38,758 bases of DNA from Deltaproteobacteria bacterium (GTDB lineage: Bacteria > Myxococcota > B64-G9), in contig JAFCZJ010000039.1 in assembly GCA_019314375.1 (NCBI GenBank), forward strand, positions 1 to 38,758, read 5' to 3'. A program made the translations under genes and the position numbers. The notes under the pieces are model-generated. The model did no database searches, was not told the origin of the DNA, and saw only the letters and a program-made list of their open reading frames with translations. How positions within the stretch are numbered: the first letter of the stretch is position 1; each line of letters starts with the position of its first letter. Shown piece by piece: positions 16,166-26,500 of the stretch.

Positions 16166-18370
16166 TCACGAAAAGATGTCTTCCAGATCCACGGAACGCA
16201 CGAGCAGGGTGGTGGGCAGGTCGTGGATGAAGGAGCTCATGCGTTGCATGAAGGCTTCTTCTTGACCTTCTTCGGGGAAGCGCAGGCCCAAGACCACGAG
16301 ATCCGATTCCTTGCTCTCCTCGCGGATGACCTGTTGGATGTTCATGCCTTCTTTGGGCGGGCCCAAGACCTTGATCTCGGCACCGATGCGAGCGTTTTCC
16401 ATCATGTCGGCGAGTTCGGTCTCGGTTTTTCGCACGAGGGCCTCGTCGTTGACCTGCTGCAACAGACGAACTTTGCTGCCGCGCCATTCCTCGGACTGGG
16501 AAACCAGATGGGCCAACAAGACCATCAAACTGCCGTTGTTCTCCAGCCCGCCCCACCAGACATCGATGAGTTTCCGGCGTCCATAGCCGCGCTCCGCATC
16601 GTAGTCCAACAAGACCACGCCGGTGTTCATGTGCACAAAGTCGCGCACCAGGCTGGCGAATTCTTCGGCCTTGGTGGCCTCGTCGCTCCAGCCGAACATG
16701 GCCAGGTTGGAACGCAGCACGCCGATGCCATGGGCCTGGGCCACCACCCGGGCGCCTGAGTAAAAATCCCGTACCGCCACCACCTTGCCGAAGGCGATGA
16801 GTTCGCTGCCGTCCAAAAAGGCGTCCAACTTCTTCTGGGCCTCCTCAACTTGACCTTCGCTGAGCTGCTTGTGCACGTCGCCGGGTCGCAAGGTGACCAC
16901 CGTGGTCAGCCCCTTCTGCTGGCCATACCAGGAGGCCATCTCCAACAAAGGCCGGTGGCTGCCGGTTCCGCCGGTAAACACCATCAGGTTGGGCTTCCAG
17001 TTGCGCGGATGAATGTCGGCATGCTTGAGCTTGAGCAGGCAAAAACGCAGGGCGGAAAACCAAATGCCCGAGCGCAGATCACCCCAGGTGGCCGAAAGCG
17101 AACGACGCTTCAATACGATGTAGATGACAGCCACCACCACCAAGGCCACCACCGTGGCCTGGGCGTTGATGAGAAACATCACCCAGAAACAGCCCAAGGC
17201 ACCCACGATGGAAATGGCCCAGTGCACACGAAAACGGGGGCGATAAGAGGGATTGCCCACAAGCCGTTCCATGCCCGCCACCAGATTCGTCATGCCATAG
17301 GTGGTCAAAAAAAACATGGTGATGACCGGGGCCAGGACGTCCAAATCCACCAACAGGATGCTGGCCTCGGCGATGCCGAAGGTGACCAGGGTGGCCACCC
17401 GCGGCTCGTTGGCCGGGCCTACGCCCTTACCCAAAACCCGGGGCAAGACCCCGTCATTGGCCAAAGCCTGCATGGTGCGGGGTGCCGCCACCAAAGAACC
17501 CAGGGCCGAAGACAGAGTGGCCGCCCAAATGCCAGCATAAACCAAAAACCCCAAGCTGGCGATGTTCTGCATGATCATCGTATCCGACCGGAGATCTTCC
17601 AAGCTCGCATTGGAAGCGAACTTGTAGGTCTGCAGCAGATAAATGGCGAAGGTGACCACCACGGCAATGAGCGTGCCCCGCGGAATATTCTTTTTGGGGT
17701 CTTTCAAATCCCCGCTCATGCTCAAGCCCGCCATGATGCCGGTGACCGCGGGAAAGAAAATGGCGAAGACGGTCCAAAAATCGTGGCCCTCCGAGAAAGT
17801 GCCGAAAGACGGCAACTCGGTGATGGTGGCACCCATGCCGCTACCTGTGAAAAAACTAACCAGGGACAAGACCAACACACCCAAAATGACGTACTGAACC
17901 TTGAGCGCCACGTCCGCGCCCTTGTATGCCAGGAACAAAAGCCCGCCACAAACCAATGCCGAGACCAGGCGCGCGGGTAAAAATGGCATGAGGGCCACGA
18001 GGGATTCGGTGAAGCCCATGATGTACAAAGCCACGCTCAAGGCCTGAGAAAAATACAGAGGCAGGCCGATGGAGCCACCTATCTCCAAGCCCAAGGAGCG
18101 GGAAACCAGATAATAGGCCCCACCCGCCTTGACGTTCATGTTGGTGGCGATGGCCGATAGCGACAGGCCGGTCGCCAGGCTGATCATGTTGGCCAAAGCC
18201 ACCAGCAAGAGGCCGCCGATGAAGCCCACGTTGCCCACCATCCAGCCGGAGCGCAGAAAGAAGATGACCCCGATGATGGTCAAAACGTTAGGGACGAAGA
18301 CCCCGCCGAAAGTGCCGAAGCGCCTCAGGTGACCACCCGAGTCCGCATTGGGTGCAACAGATTCCGACAT
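16166..18370 (-). CDS. SLC12-type (cation-chloride cotransporter-like) APC transporter
   Basis: 734 residues from ATG 18370; no strong ribosome site is visible. Residues about 20-450 contain roughly twelve membrane helices of the amino acid/polyamine/organocation fold, beginning GTFGGVFVPNVLTIIGVIFF, the helix 1 signature of SLC12 transporters, with FFPAVTGIMAGLSMSGDLKDP also characteristic. The C-terminal ~270 residues are a soluble domain, as in eukaryotic NKCC/KCC proteins and their few prokaryotic homologues. Coupled movement of K+ or Na+ with Cl- is expected from the family, but an amino acid substrate cannot be excluded. The gene stands alone. Confidence 0.85.
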   Translation of the reverse strand: MSESVAPNADSGGHLRRFGTFGGVFVPNVLTIIGVIFFLRSGWMVGNVGFIGGLLLVALANMISLATGLSLSAIATNMNVKAGGAYYLVSRSLGLEIGGSIGLPLYFSQALSVALYIMGFTESLVALMPFLPARLVSALVCGGLLFLAYKGADVALKVQYVILGVLVLSLVSFFTGSGMGATITELPSFGTFSEGHDFWTVFAIFFPAVTGIMAGLSMSGDLKDPKKNIPRGTLIAVVVTFAIYLLQTYKFASNASLEDLRSDTMIMQNIASLGFLVYAGIWAATLSSALGSLVAAPRTMQALANDGVLPRVLGKGVGPANEPRVATLVTFGIAEASILLVDLDVLAPVITMFFLTTYGMTNLVAGMERLVGNPSYRPRFRVHWAISIVGALGCFWVMFLINAQATVVALVVVAVIYIVLKRRSLSATWGDLRSGIWFSALRFCLLKLKHADIHPRNWKPNLMVFTGGTGSHRPLLEMASWYGQQKGLTTVVTLRPGDVHKQLSEGQVEEAQKKLDAFLDGSELIAFGKVVAVRDFYSGARVVAQAHGIGVLRSNLAMFGWSDEATKAEEFASLVRDFVHMNTGVVLLDYDAERGYGRRKLIDVWWGGLENNGSLMVLLAHLVSQSEEWRGSKVRLLQQVNDEALVRKTETELADMMENARIGAEIKVLGPPKEGMNIQQVIREESKESDLVVLGLRFPEEGQEEAFMQRMSSFIHDLPTTLLVRSVDLEDIFS

Positions 18371-18455
18371 AGTCCGGGGAGTGTACCACCGACATCTACA
18401 GGGCCCAAACTTTCCGCAAACTCAACAGGAACAAACAGTTGAGGCCGGTGCGGCA

Positions 18456-18484
18456 TTGACAGAAGGACAGGAGGGCCATAGAGT
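18456..18484 (+). promoter_or_regulatory. Candidate promoter for the transporter/HEAT/cNMP gene
   Basis: TTGACA (18456-18461), a 17-base spacer and TAGAGT (18479-18484), 6/6 and 4/6 to consensus. The leader of about 80 bases contains two hairpins: CTGCGC (18502-18507) with GCGCAG (18517-18522), and GCCCT (18531-18535) with AGGGC (18542-18546). Confidence 0.4.
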
Positions 18485-18572
18485 CAGCCCCAAATTCAAT
18501 ACTGCGCGCCTTGGCAGCGCAGCATAAAAAGCCCTAGAAAAAGGGCCTCTAACCAGGGGAAAGAAGACCACA

Positions 18573-21500
18573 GTGCAGGATTGGATCGCTCGCATCTTCG
18601 GGGTTCGACCCAGCGAAGGCCGTCGCACCATGATGGCCACGTCGTTTTACTTCTTCTTCGTGGCGCATGTGGTGATGGTCAAGAGTGCATCCAACGCCTT
18701 GTTCCTCTCCCGCCACGACCCCAAAGATTTGCCTTACCTTTACATCGCCATGGCCCTCCTGGTCGCCGTCGTGGCCGTCTTTGCCGCCAAGGTGCTGGCC
18801 GATCCCCGAAGGCGCCTGCTTCGACTCCTGTCCTTGACCGCGGTTTGCGGTATTTATCTGTTGTTTTGGATTGCCTTGCGCTTTGACCTGGCCCCGGTCA
18901 GCCCGGCCGTCTACCTCTTCGGAGAAATGGCCGTCACGGCCTTGAACATCCAGTTCTGGTCCGTGGCCGGTGACATCTTCGATCCCCAGGAGGGAAAACG
19001 GGTCTTCGGCATCCTGGCCGGCGGCGGCATGACGGGCTCCATCTTCGGAGGTCTGCTGGTGCACTGGGTCAGCCCCAGCATCGGCGCGGTGAACCTGATC
19101 CTTTTGGCCACCTTTGCCTTGGCGGCCTGCATGGTCTGCGCCCGGGCTTTGGCCAAACACCATGGCCGGGCCGACGACCTGCCCAAGCAGGACCATCCAT
19201 CTTTGCGTCGCGGATTCGGCTATGTGTTCAAGGATCCCTACCCTCGTACTTTTGCGGCCCTGATGTTGTTAAGCATGGTCATCACCGCCTTCGTCGATTA
19301 TTTTTTCCGCACCGCAGCCCATGCTCATTTTCCCTCAGAAAATCAGCTGGCGGTGCTCTTTGGCGATCTAAACCTCTATGTGGGCCTGATTTCAGTGCTG
19401 TTTTTGTTCTTATTTTCCAGCCGCATCCTGCGCCGGGTTGGCATCTTTTACTATCTACTCATCGTGCCCGCGGGCCTTGCTGTGACCGCCGTCATCTCCA
19501 TTTTCCTTCCCGTGTTTCTCGTTATCTACGGACTGAAGATCATAGAAAACTCGGGCAGCCTGTCCATCAACCAGGCCGGTCAGCAGCTGCTTTTCAACCC
19601 CATTCCCACAGGACTCAGGGCCCCGGCCCGGGGAGTGATCGACGGCTTGTCGCGCAAACTGGGCTATGCGGTGGGTGGTGGAACCCTGCTCCTGCTCAGC
19701 CCCTGGCTGACCAACGCCAACGTGCAAGCCACCCTGGTCTTGGTCATGGTGCTGGCCTACGCCATCCTGCTGCTCAGGCTACGCATACTCTATATCCGCT
19801 CGCTGGACCGCAAGTTGCGGGTGGGGGCCGCGGCGCCCGTACGTTTGCGCCTTGATGATGCCCACACGCGCCGGGCTCTGGTCCAGGCCCTGGATGGAGA
19901 AGACCCGGAGCTCATCCTGACCTCCCTGCGCTTGCTGGCCTCGGCGCCAAAGGAGAACCTGGGCGAAATTCTGGCCCGATTGATAAGCCACGACAACGAA
20001 CGGGTACGCATCGCCGCCATGGAGGCCGTGGCCGAACGTGGACACAAAGAGCTGCTCTTCGATCTATTGGGGATCATCAACGAGGGCACCCGACGGAGCC
20101 GGGTGGCTGCCATCTTGGCGATGGTGACCCTTGATCCCAAACGCGCCGCCGGCGCTCTGGTGCCCTACCTGCGCGCGGAAGATCCGGGTCTTTTGACCGC
20201 GGCCATCGAGGCGCTGTTGACCCTGCGAGGCATCGTGCCGGACAACCCGGCGGTGGCCGTGCTGGAGAAACTCCTGGATCAGGCCCACCGTGCAAGCCCG
20301 GCTGAGCGTCGGGAAACAGCCAAGCTCTTGGGCCGGCTGGGCGATGGCCGTTACGCCGGACATCTGACCACCTACTTAAAGGACCCGGAACCCTCGGTGC
20401 GACGCTTGGCGGCCAACTCCTGTCAGCTGGTTTACCGGGATACCTTCGTGCCTCATCTGCTCGGCATGCTGGCCCATCGGGAGACCCGACAAGAGGCCAG
20501 GGACGCCCTGGCGGTTTATGGGGATCGCGTGGTCGGCGTTTTGGAAGATTGGCTCAACGACCGGGAACGGCCCTTGGCCGTACGCATCCGTCTGCCCCGA
20601 GTCTTGCGTTCGATCGGCACCCAGCGGGCGGGCGAGGTCTTGTTGTTTTCCAACCAACAAGACGACGCATCCCTGCGTTACCGAATCGCCTTGGCCGTCT
20701 CGGGAATCCGTTTGCAACATAAAGAAGTACACTTTGATCGCAAATGGGCCCTCGAGGCCGTAGACCGACGCTTGGAGTCCTACCGCTACTACGCACGCCT
20801 CTATACGGGCGTAGCCCGACATTTACCGGCCGGGGTACTGGTACGCAAGGTGCTCCGTCTTCGCCTGGCGCAGAACATCGAGACCGCCTTCCGCGTTTTG
20901 GGCCTCATCTATCCCCATCGCACCATGATGTCTGTTCACCATCGTTTTTGCTCGCCCGAAAAAGATATCGCGAGTGACGCGCTGGAACTCTTAGACAACG
21001 TCCTCGATCGAGAAAGCCGAGAACGCATGTTGCCCTTACTCGAAAGCCATAAGACCCTGCTGTGCACAGAGGAGATGCCTGAGCAAGGTCTTGAGTTCGT
21101 GGCTGACGAGTTGGCCGAGTTGAGTGAGTCGAGGGATCATCTTTTGTGTTCAGCCGCCATCCACACCCGATGGAAGCTTGGCGAGGACTGCAAATCCAGC
21201 GCACCGAGCTGGTTCGAAGGAGTCAACACCATGGACGTGATGGAACGGGTTCTGTTTTTGGAGTCGGTGGACATTTTCAAGCAGAACAACCTGGATGATC
21301 TCACGGCTTTGGCGGCCATCGCCCGGGAACGCCATTTCAAAAAGAACGAAACCATCTTGGCCGAAGGAGAACCCGGCGATGCGCTTTACATCATCACCTC
21401 AGGCGAGGTTGAGATCCGCCGCGGGAAGCGCAAACTTTTGACCCTGGGCGAAAAAGCCTCATTGGGCGGCATCTCCTTACTGGATCAGAAGCCCCATGCA

Positions 21501-21704
21501 GCCAGCGCCGTCTGCGTAAGCGACTGCGAAACCCTGGTCATCTCGCGGCCCGACTTCATGGATCTCTTAAGCGATCGCGTAGAGTTACTGCACGGCATCT
21601 TCCTGGCATTGACCGATAGACTGAGGGCCTTACTGGTCGTCACCGACGGAGGCGGTCTGGCCGAAGGCGACTGCTTCGAAGACGGGCCCACGAACCCTAC
21701 TTAG
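18573..21704 (+). CDS. Nucleotide transporter-like (MFS/NTT) protein fused to HEAT repeats and a cyclic-nucleotide-binding domain
   Basis: 1043 residues from GTG 18573, with AGGGGA twelve bases upstream. Residues 1-410 have about twelve membrane helices, with ASNALFLSRHDPKDLPYLYI resembling the ATP/ADP antiporter family. About 420-860 is a run of HEAT-like helical repeats (EDPELILTSLRLLASAPKEN and following). Residues about 893-1015 form a cNMP-binding domain with GEPGDALYIITSGEVEIR. Its phosphate-binding cassette reads LGGISLLDQKPHAASA, where the usual Glu and Arg are Gly and His, so cAMP binding may be lost or altered. The substrate and partner are unknown. It converges on the kinase gene across two strong hairpins. 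Confidence 0.85.
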   Translation: MQDWIARIFGVRPSEGRRTMMATSFYFFFVAHVVMVKSASNALFLSRHDPKDLPYLYIAMALLVAVVAVFAAKVLADPRRRLLRLLSLTAVCGIYLLFWIALRFDLAPVSPAVYLFGEMAVTALNIQFWSVAGDIFDPQEGKRVFGILAGGGMTGSIFGGLLVHWVSPSIGAVNLILLATFALAACMVCARALAKHHGRADDLPKQDHPSLRRGFGYVFKDPYPRTFAALMLLSMVITAFVDYFFRTAAHAHFPSENQLAVLFGDLNLYVGLISVLFLFLFSSRILRRVGIFYYLLIVPAGLAVTAVISIFLPVFLVIYGLKIIENSGSLSINQAGQQLLFNPIPTGLRAPARGVIDGLSRKLGYAVGGGTLLLLSPWLTNANVQATLVLVMVLAYAILLLRLRILYIRSLDRKLRVGAAAPVRLRLDDAHTRRALVQALDGEDPELILTSLRLLASAPKENLGEILARLISHDNERVRIAAMEAVAERGHKELLFDLLGIINEGTRRSRVAAILAMVTLDPKRAAGALVPYLRAEDPGLLTAAIEALLTLRGIVPDNPAVAVLEKLLDQAHRASPAERRETAKLLGRLGDGRYAGHLTTYLKDPEPSVRRLAANSCQLVYRDTFVPHLLGMLAHRETRQEARDALAVYGDRVVGVLEDWLNDRERPLAVRIRLPRVLRSIGTQRAGEVLLFSNQQDDASLRYRIALAVSGIRLQHKEVHFDRKWALEAVDRRLESYRYYARLYTGVARHLPAGVLVRKVLRLRLAQNIETAFRVLGLIYPHRTMMSVHHRFCSPEKDIASDALELLDNVLDRESRERMLPLLESHKTLLCTEEMPEQGLEFVADELAELSESRDHLLCSAAIHTRWKLGEDCKSSAPSWFEGVNTMDVMERVLFLESVDIFKQNNLDDLTALAAIARERHFKKNETILAEGEPGDALYIITSGEVEIRRGKRKLLTLGEKASLGGISLLDQKPHAASAVCVSDCETLVISRPDFMDLLSDRVELLHGIFLALTDRLRALLVVTDGGGLAEGDCFEDGPTNPT

Positions 21705-21772
21705 AGGCCCTACCCACTTTGAGCATGTTAACTCAGTAGGGCCTCTTATCCCGTGTCGCTTTGCGACACGGG
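21703..21772. terminator. Two tandem hairpins between convergent genes
   Basis: The first has an 11-bp perfect stem, AGAGGCCCTAC (21703-21713) with GTAGGGCCTCT (21736-21746), and overlaps the stop of the plus-strand gene. The second is a 10-bp perfect stem, CCCGTGTCGC (21750-21759) and GCGACACGGG (21763-21772), with a TTT loop. Neither is followed by a T run on either strand, so they are atypical intrinsic terminators, perhaps blocking RNA decay or read-through in both directions. Confidence 0.5.
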
Positions 21773-21817
21773 GTTCAACCAGCATCCCCGTAGTGTTCAT
21801 GGTTTATTATTTGTTCT

Positions 21818-23356
21818 TTACTCTTTGCTCAGGGTGACGTTGACCGGTGCCGTAGGCCTGTTTTTCGATACCTTGATCGGCAAGACCACGTTCTCATAAC
21901 CACGTTTTTCGATGCGCACGGTAAGCTCTTCAGCCAGGGGCAAATCACTGAGCGTAACGGGCGTCTTGCCGTGATCCTTGCCGTTGACGAAAACCGAAGC
22001 GCCGTCGGGCTTGCTGGACACCTTCAAGGTACCGAAAACCTTCTCCACCTTGGCCGGTTCAGCGCCGTCTTTAGCCGGCTCGCCCTGCTGAAAAAGCATG
22101 AGCGCGATGATGCCACCGACCACCACCAGGGCGGCCAAGAGGATCACGATGGCGATGCCAAGCCAAGAGCCACCCTTGGATTTGCTGGTCGGAGTCTGCA
22201 CACCCACCGGATGCGGCATGGGGCGAGCAGAAGGCGGCGCCACCGGATGGGCAGGCGGCATGCGCACGGGAAAGTCAGGCCGAATGGGATTGATGGCCGG
22301 CGCGGAAACCTTGATTTCTTGATCTTCGTATGGCTCCCAAGCCACCACCTGGCCGGCGTCCACCGGGCCCTGCTTGTCCTCTGCTTCAGCTTTAAGCCGC
22401 TCGGAGGCCAACAAATCCCGGATGTCCTGATAATTCTCCGGGAACAACTTACGCATGAACTCGGCCAAGTGCGGGGTGCCTACGTTCCAGCCGCTGCGAT
22501 TCAAGTAACCTTCCAGGGCCTGGGCCATCTCATGGGCGGACTGGAAACGATCGACCGCCCGCTTGGTCAGGGCCTTCAAGATGATGGCCTCTAAATCCGG
22601 CGGCATATCACCACGCAACTCGCGCGGCTTGGGCACGGGCTTGCGCAGGATGGCTTCCATGGTCAGAAGCTCGCTCTTCTCCCGATACAAGCTGGCACCG
22701 GTGCAGATTTCCCAAAGAACGATGCCCAAGGCGAAGACGTCGGAGCGGGGGTCGATGGGCATGCCGCGGATTTGCTCGGGCGACATATAAGAAAACTTGC
22801 CCTTGAGCACGCCGTCTTCTTCTTCCTTGGCCGTGATCCTGGCCTTGGCGATACCGAAGTCGATGATCTTGGCCAATCCATCGAAGGTCAGCAAGACGTT
22901 ATGCGGCGAAATATCCCGGTGGACGATACCCAGAGGTACACCCTGGTCGTCCACCTTGGTGTGCGCGTAATACATGCCCTCGCAGGCCTGACTCAAAATC
23001 TTTGCGGCGTAGGGCAGAGGCAAAAGCTTTCCGCTCTTGCGCGTTTTGCGAGAAATCTGCTGCAAGTCAGCACCATGGCAGAACTCCATGGAAATAAAAT
23101 ACTGCCCGCCGATCTCCCCCAGGTCCAAAATTTGAGCAATGTTGGAATGGGTCAAATGCACGGCCAGCCGGGCTTCATTCAGAAACATCTCGATGAAATC
23201 CCGGTTGGTCGCGAACTGGGGCAAGATGACCTTCATGGCCACAGGCTTGGTGAAACCCTGCATGCCCTTCTTGCGGGCCAGATAAACCACGGCCATTCCG
23301 CCGGCAGCGAGATTCTTGATGATCACATAATCGCCGAAACGATCACCCGCCTCCAA
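21818..23356 (-). CDS. Transmembrane Ser/Thr protein kinase with C-terminal PEGA domain
   Basis: 512 residues from TTG 23356, seven bases after AAGGAG. The kinase domain (about 8-285) is complete: Gly loop LAAGGMAVVY (16-25), Lys42, Glu61, HRDISPHN with Asp148 and Asn153, DFG at 166-168, and SPEQIRG in the activation segment. A Pro-rich linker follows, then one membrane helix (about 396-420) and a PEGA domain outside the membrane (about 438-507, GTLKVSSKPDGASVFVNG). This layout is common in Myxococcota; the kinase probably phosphorylates cytosolic targets in response to an envelope cue sensed by PEGA. No target is visible. Confidence 0.93.
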   Translation of the reverse strand: MEAGDRFGDYVIIKNLAAGGMAVVYLARKKGMQGFTKPVAMKVILPQFATNRDFIEMFLNEARLAVHLTHSNIAQILDLGEIGGQYFISMEFCHGADLQQISRKTRKSGKLLPLPYAAKILSQACEGMYYAHTKVDDQGVPLGIVHRDISPHNVLLTFDGLAKIIDFGIAKARITAKEEEDGVLKGKFSYMSPEQIRGMPIDPRSDVFALGIVLWEICTGASLYREKSELLTMEAILRKPVPKPRELRGDMPPDLEAIILKALTKRAVDRFQSAHEMAQALEGYLNRSGWNVGTPHLAEFMRKLFPENYQDIRDLLASERLKAEAEDKQGPVDAGQVVAWEPYEDQEIKVSAPAINPIRPDFPVRMPPAHPVAPPSARPMPHPVGVQTPTSKSKGGSWLGIAIVILLAALVVVGGIIALMLFQQGEPAKDGAEPAKVEKVFGTLKVSSKPDGASVFVNGKDHGKTPVTLSDLPLAEELTVRIEKRGYENVVLPIKVSKNRPTAPVNVTLSKE

Positions 23357-23535
23357 GACCTACTCCTTCTTGTGCGTCAAGAGAACCCACACCCGTCGAA
23401 AGTACCAGGGAAATGCCACCCTGGCAAACTTTTGACTTGGCCGAGCCTCTCTGTTTTTGCTTTCCAGTTCCCCGCTGGCCCAAGAGCGGGAAATTGGGAT
23501 ATACTTCTTTTTTCGACCCTCGACAAGGAGGCCCC

Positions 23536-26500
23536 ATGCGAAGCGGGTGGACAAGATGGCTGACATTGATGGCTCTGGGCCTAATAAGTGTCACCTGCGG
23601 CTATGAGTTGGACACCACCCGCAACCCGGCCCCCCGGGAGAGCTTTGGTAGCGAAATTTACAAGATCATCGTCAAGGACCTGGATCGCTACCAACCAGCC
23701 AAGGGCCTGGCCTTCACCGCGGAAAAGGCCCGCTTCGTCAGCGCCGCCGACGGCATCTTCGCTGAAGGACTGGTGAACTTCTCCTGCGATGCGACGTATA
23801 CCTGTCCCTGCGAGTTGCAGACCTACTTGTCGGGCATGCTGTCTTTGTATGATTCGGGCTGGCTTCAGACGGCCCTGCGCCCGACGGGCTGCATGCTGGC
23901 CCATGAGCTGGCCACGGATCGACCGCTTTTGCAGGCTTTGGGCTATGAAAACCGACATCTGGAAAACTGCGACTCGGCGCTCTCCATGCCGATCTTGCAG
24001 CGAGTGCTGGCTCAACCTGACGCCGCGGATCTCCTGCGAGAATTTACGTCTCTCTGGCTGGCCCACGACGGGCTGGACGAAGGCCTGGAGCCCAACGACG
24101 AAGACGACACCTTTGCCTCCTTGCTCGCCGACCTGGCGGTGACCCTGGCCGGGGCCGAACAGGCCACACCGGATCCAGAAGGCACCAGAGCCTCCTTCGT
24201 CGACTGGCTTTTGAGCGAAGACGCCCGTCTGGATGAAGCCGAGCAAATGGTGCAATGGATCGTGCGCCTTGATGAGCGAGGCAGGCCCCTGGTCACGCCC
24301 GATCCCAATACGGGTGCTCTGCCCGCGCCCTTCGCCGACCTGAGCGGTGACGGCCTGGCCGACACCGACGCCATCTCCGGCGTCTTCGTCGACGCCGGCG
24401 GCCAAACCATCGATGTGCCGGCGGCCTGCAGCGGGGATGGACAACTGCCCTGGCTGAATGGACGCTTGGCCTATCTCCACCGGGACCTGGGCCTGACCAT
24501 GCTGGCCGGTCTGCTGGATCAAGTACAACCCATGGTGGTCGACGGCATCCTTTGGCAGTTGCCCGAAGCCCTGCCCGCTCTCTTGGGGCCGTTCAGCCCT
24601 CGAGCTGACGACGAAGGCCTGTACTCAGGCTACGATCCGGATCAAGCGGCCTTGATGGCTTTGGGCCACGCCTTGTTTGCGCTGGCCGACTACGATCGCC
24701 TGCCCCAGATACTGGAGGTCACCGCCCACATCGTCGAAGTACACGAGGCCAAGCTTGCGCGTCTCTTGCACGAAATGGACAAAGCCGCGGACCTCATCGA
24801 CCTGTATCCTCAGGGACTAAGCGATCACAATCGACTCGTCGACGACCTCATGCCTCACTTATGGGAAGTGGCCGAACGTGGCTACATCGACGACTTCTTG
24901 CGCTCCTTTGCCGATCCGCGATGGCAGAACCTGCAAGCCGGCCTGGGCAACATGATCCGCTACCGCTTCGTGCAGCCGGCCAACTGTGGTGCGTCCAATT
25001 GCCTTACGTCTTCCTGTGATTGCGACTATGACAGCTTCGACCTGAACGGAGATCAGGCCGACTACCAGGCCATGCAACTTCCCACCGACTTTAATTTGCC
25101 GGACACGGTCTATACCAACCGATCCAATTTGCAGCGGGGCGTACACCTGATCCACGACACCAACGGCGTGCGCCATTCGGTGAGCGTGTTGGGTTGGGAA
25201 CCCTTCCCCATCGTTGACATGCTTGGCTTCTACGTTGACTCGGCGGCCGGTGATGAAAATGGCGGCTTGGCCGAGGTGGCTTGGTACGTACAGAGCGCCG
25301 TGACTGAATTTTCCTCCGAACACCCGCCGGCCGAAGAGGTCAGCCTCTTCATGGTTCATGACCACAGCGTCTTAGGCAATCCGGCGGGCTTTGAAGGCCT
25401 CGACATCCGTAACTACAATGGCGAGGCGCTCTTGGCCTTCAAGCATTCGGGGGCCTTGGACGGCTTCCGGCCGGCCTATGTCGCCTTTGCAAGCCAGGAT
25501 CGCAATTTGGCCAGAGGCGGCACCCATGTCCTGGGCGATCTCATGGCCGCCATCCACCCCCACTATTCGCCCAACCTGCCTCACGCCTCTTCGGCCTGCG
25601 CCAACGTGCGACCCCTGGAACCCATGCTCTTGGAGATCTTCGACAGCACCGAGGTGCTTGATTCCCTGGTGGATCTCATGGCCGCCCTGCAAGGACAACA
25701 GACGGCTTCGGGCTACAACATCGTCGATGAGTTGGCCGCCTTCACCCACCATCTGCTGCAAAACGACTCAAGCCTCAGGCGACACGACGGCGCCGTGAGT
25801 GTGTTGGCAGCCGATGGCCTGACCCCGGTTGCGCCCTTCAACCGCTTCTACCTGCTCATCGATGCCCTGCGCATGGCCGACGATGCGGTCGCGAACGACC
25901 CATCGGCCGAAGCGGCCTTCGAACAAGCCGCCGAGCTCATCTGGGATCGCTTCTTGGACATCGAGGAAGTCGGCGGGCAATGGCGCCTGGTCAACCGGCG
26001 CGCCTTCATCGTGATGCTCAACGGACTCCTTTTCGCCCGCGATCAAGTGGCCGACCTCCTCAACGAGGGACGCCTGAGCACACGCCTGGCCGAGTTGGAT
26101 GCGGACCTGGCCGAACTCCTGGGCGGCCGCATCCTGCCCAGGCTGGTGGAAGCCTGGCAGTTGTTGGCCGAGCACCCCAGTTTGCCGGGGCGCATCGATG
26201 ATCTAACCCTGGAACTCTTCGATCCCACCGACCTCAACAAGGTCCGCGAAATGCGCCGCCTGGCCGGCTGGGCTCTGCAAAAACTATGTGTGGACAGGGT
26301 CACCGTGCCCATGGCCCAAGCCCTGGCCCGACAGATCGATCCCGAAGCCGACGCCTGGACCTACATCCCGGAAACCGGCTGTCTGCGTCTGCCCGCGACC
26401 CCCTGCGACGAAAGCCATGCCTGTCTACCCCTGGCCTGCAACACCGACACCGACTGCCAACAGTACAGCCCCTGGCCTGGAAGCTGCAGCGCCGGCCAAT

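Noticed and set aside
16850..17980. Long plus-strand open frame opposite the SLC12-type gene
   Set aside because: Its composition is that of an antisense shadow (His/Gln/Gly-rich), with no ribosome site, while the minus-strand protein has clear family features.
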